Part shown: one piece after another, positions 63,233-64,000 of the stretch
Layout: every line of letters begins with the position of its first letter
How positions within the stretch are numbered: the stretch's first letter is position 1
Assembly: GCF_025420585.1 (NCBI RefSeq)
Contig: NZ_JAOEGB010000001.1
Span: forward strand, 1 to 64,000
From: Planotetraspora sp. A-T 1434
GTDB taxonomy: Bacteria; Actinomycetota; Actinomycetes; Streptosporangiales; Streptosporangiaceae
Reading direction: 5' to 3'
Length of the DNA stretch: 64,000 nucleotides
Made by a program: the position numbers and the translations under genes
Notes under the pieces: generated by a model
Seen by the model: the letters and a program-made list of their open reading frames with translations, nothing else
What the model was told of the DNA's origin: nothing
Databases searched by the model: none

Positions 63233-64000
<768 letters not shown>

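Overview
The window is about 64 kb of high-GC actinobacterial chromosome, most likely from the Streptosporangiales (Nonomuraea/Streptosporangium-like). This rests on the gene order, GTG/TTG starts, zinc-type S14 and L36, a GroEL1 with a His-rich tail next to groES behind a CIRCE operator, and the SigD-DUF5319-guaB neighbourhood. No tRNA, rRNA, CRISPR array or origin was recognised.

Layout. (1) 1-4 kb: end of rpoB, rpoC, a strong terminator. (2) 4-9 kb: str operon rpsL-rpsG-fusA-tuf behind a good sigma-A type promoter. (3) 9-22 kb: S10 and spc operons (rpsJ to rplO), then secY-adk-map, with many 1-4 nt start/stop overlaps and several intra-operon hairpins. (4) 22-26.5 kb: an accessory island splits the usual map-infA junction. 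It holds a DUF1707 protein, a small secreted protein, a frameshifted IS630-type element, a divergent qor2/HxlR pair bracketed by a second IS630 end, and a roughly 216-bp MITE-like element. (5) 26.5-31.5 kb: alpha operon infA-rpmJ-rpsM-rpsK-rpsD-rpoA-rplQ, then truA. (6) 31.5-38 kb, minus strand: two related single-pass membrane proteins (one with a huge Pro-rich N-terminus) and a membrane-tethered CAP-domain protein. (7) 38-41.6 kb: rplM-rpsI-glmM, then an Rpn-like PD-(D/E)XK gene flanked by a 31-bp duplication of the glmM 3' end. (8) 41.7-46.7 kb, minus strand: a SnoaL-like protein, a four-gene ABC-2 transporter operon and coaA. (9) 46.8-55.6 kb: acpS-nnr-alr-hydrolase-tsaE, a sortase and candidate substrate, then tsaB-rimI-tsaD (t6A synthesis). 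(10) 55.7-64 kb: a coiled-coil protein, a THUMP-like methyltransferase, groES-groEL1, a SigD-like sigma factor with a very short RsdA-like partner, a DUF5319 protein, a LuxR-type regulator, a second MITE copy and the start of guaB.

The core is translation, transcription and secretion machinery plus cell-wall precursor genes (glmM, alr). The most unusual signals are three intergenic arrays of a 52-53 bp repeat built on GTGCATGATCAC (4.0, 42.9 and 51.6 kb), the 72-aa RsdA-like anti-sigma candidate with no membrane segment, the duplicated glmM end around the Rpn gene, the nested mobile island inside the ribosomal cluster, a chain of mini-ORFs linking tsaB to rimI, and long near-perfect hairpins upstream of rpsJ and infA.
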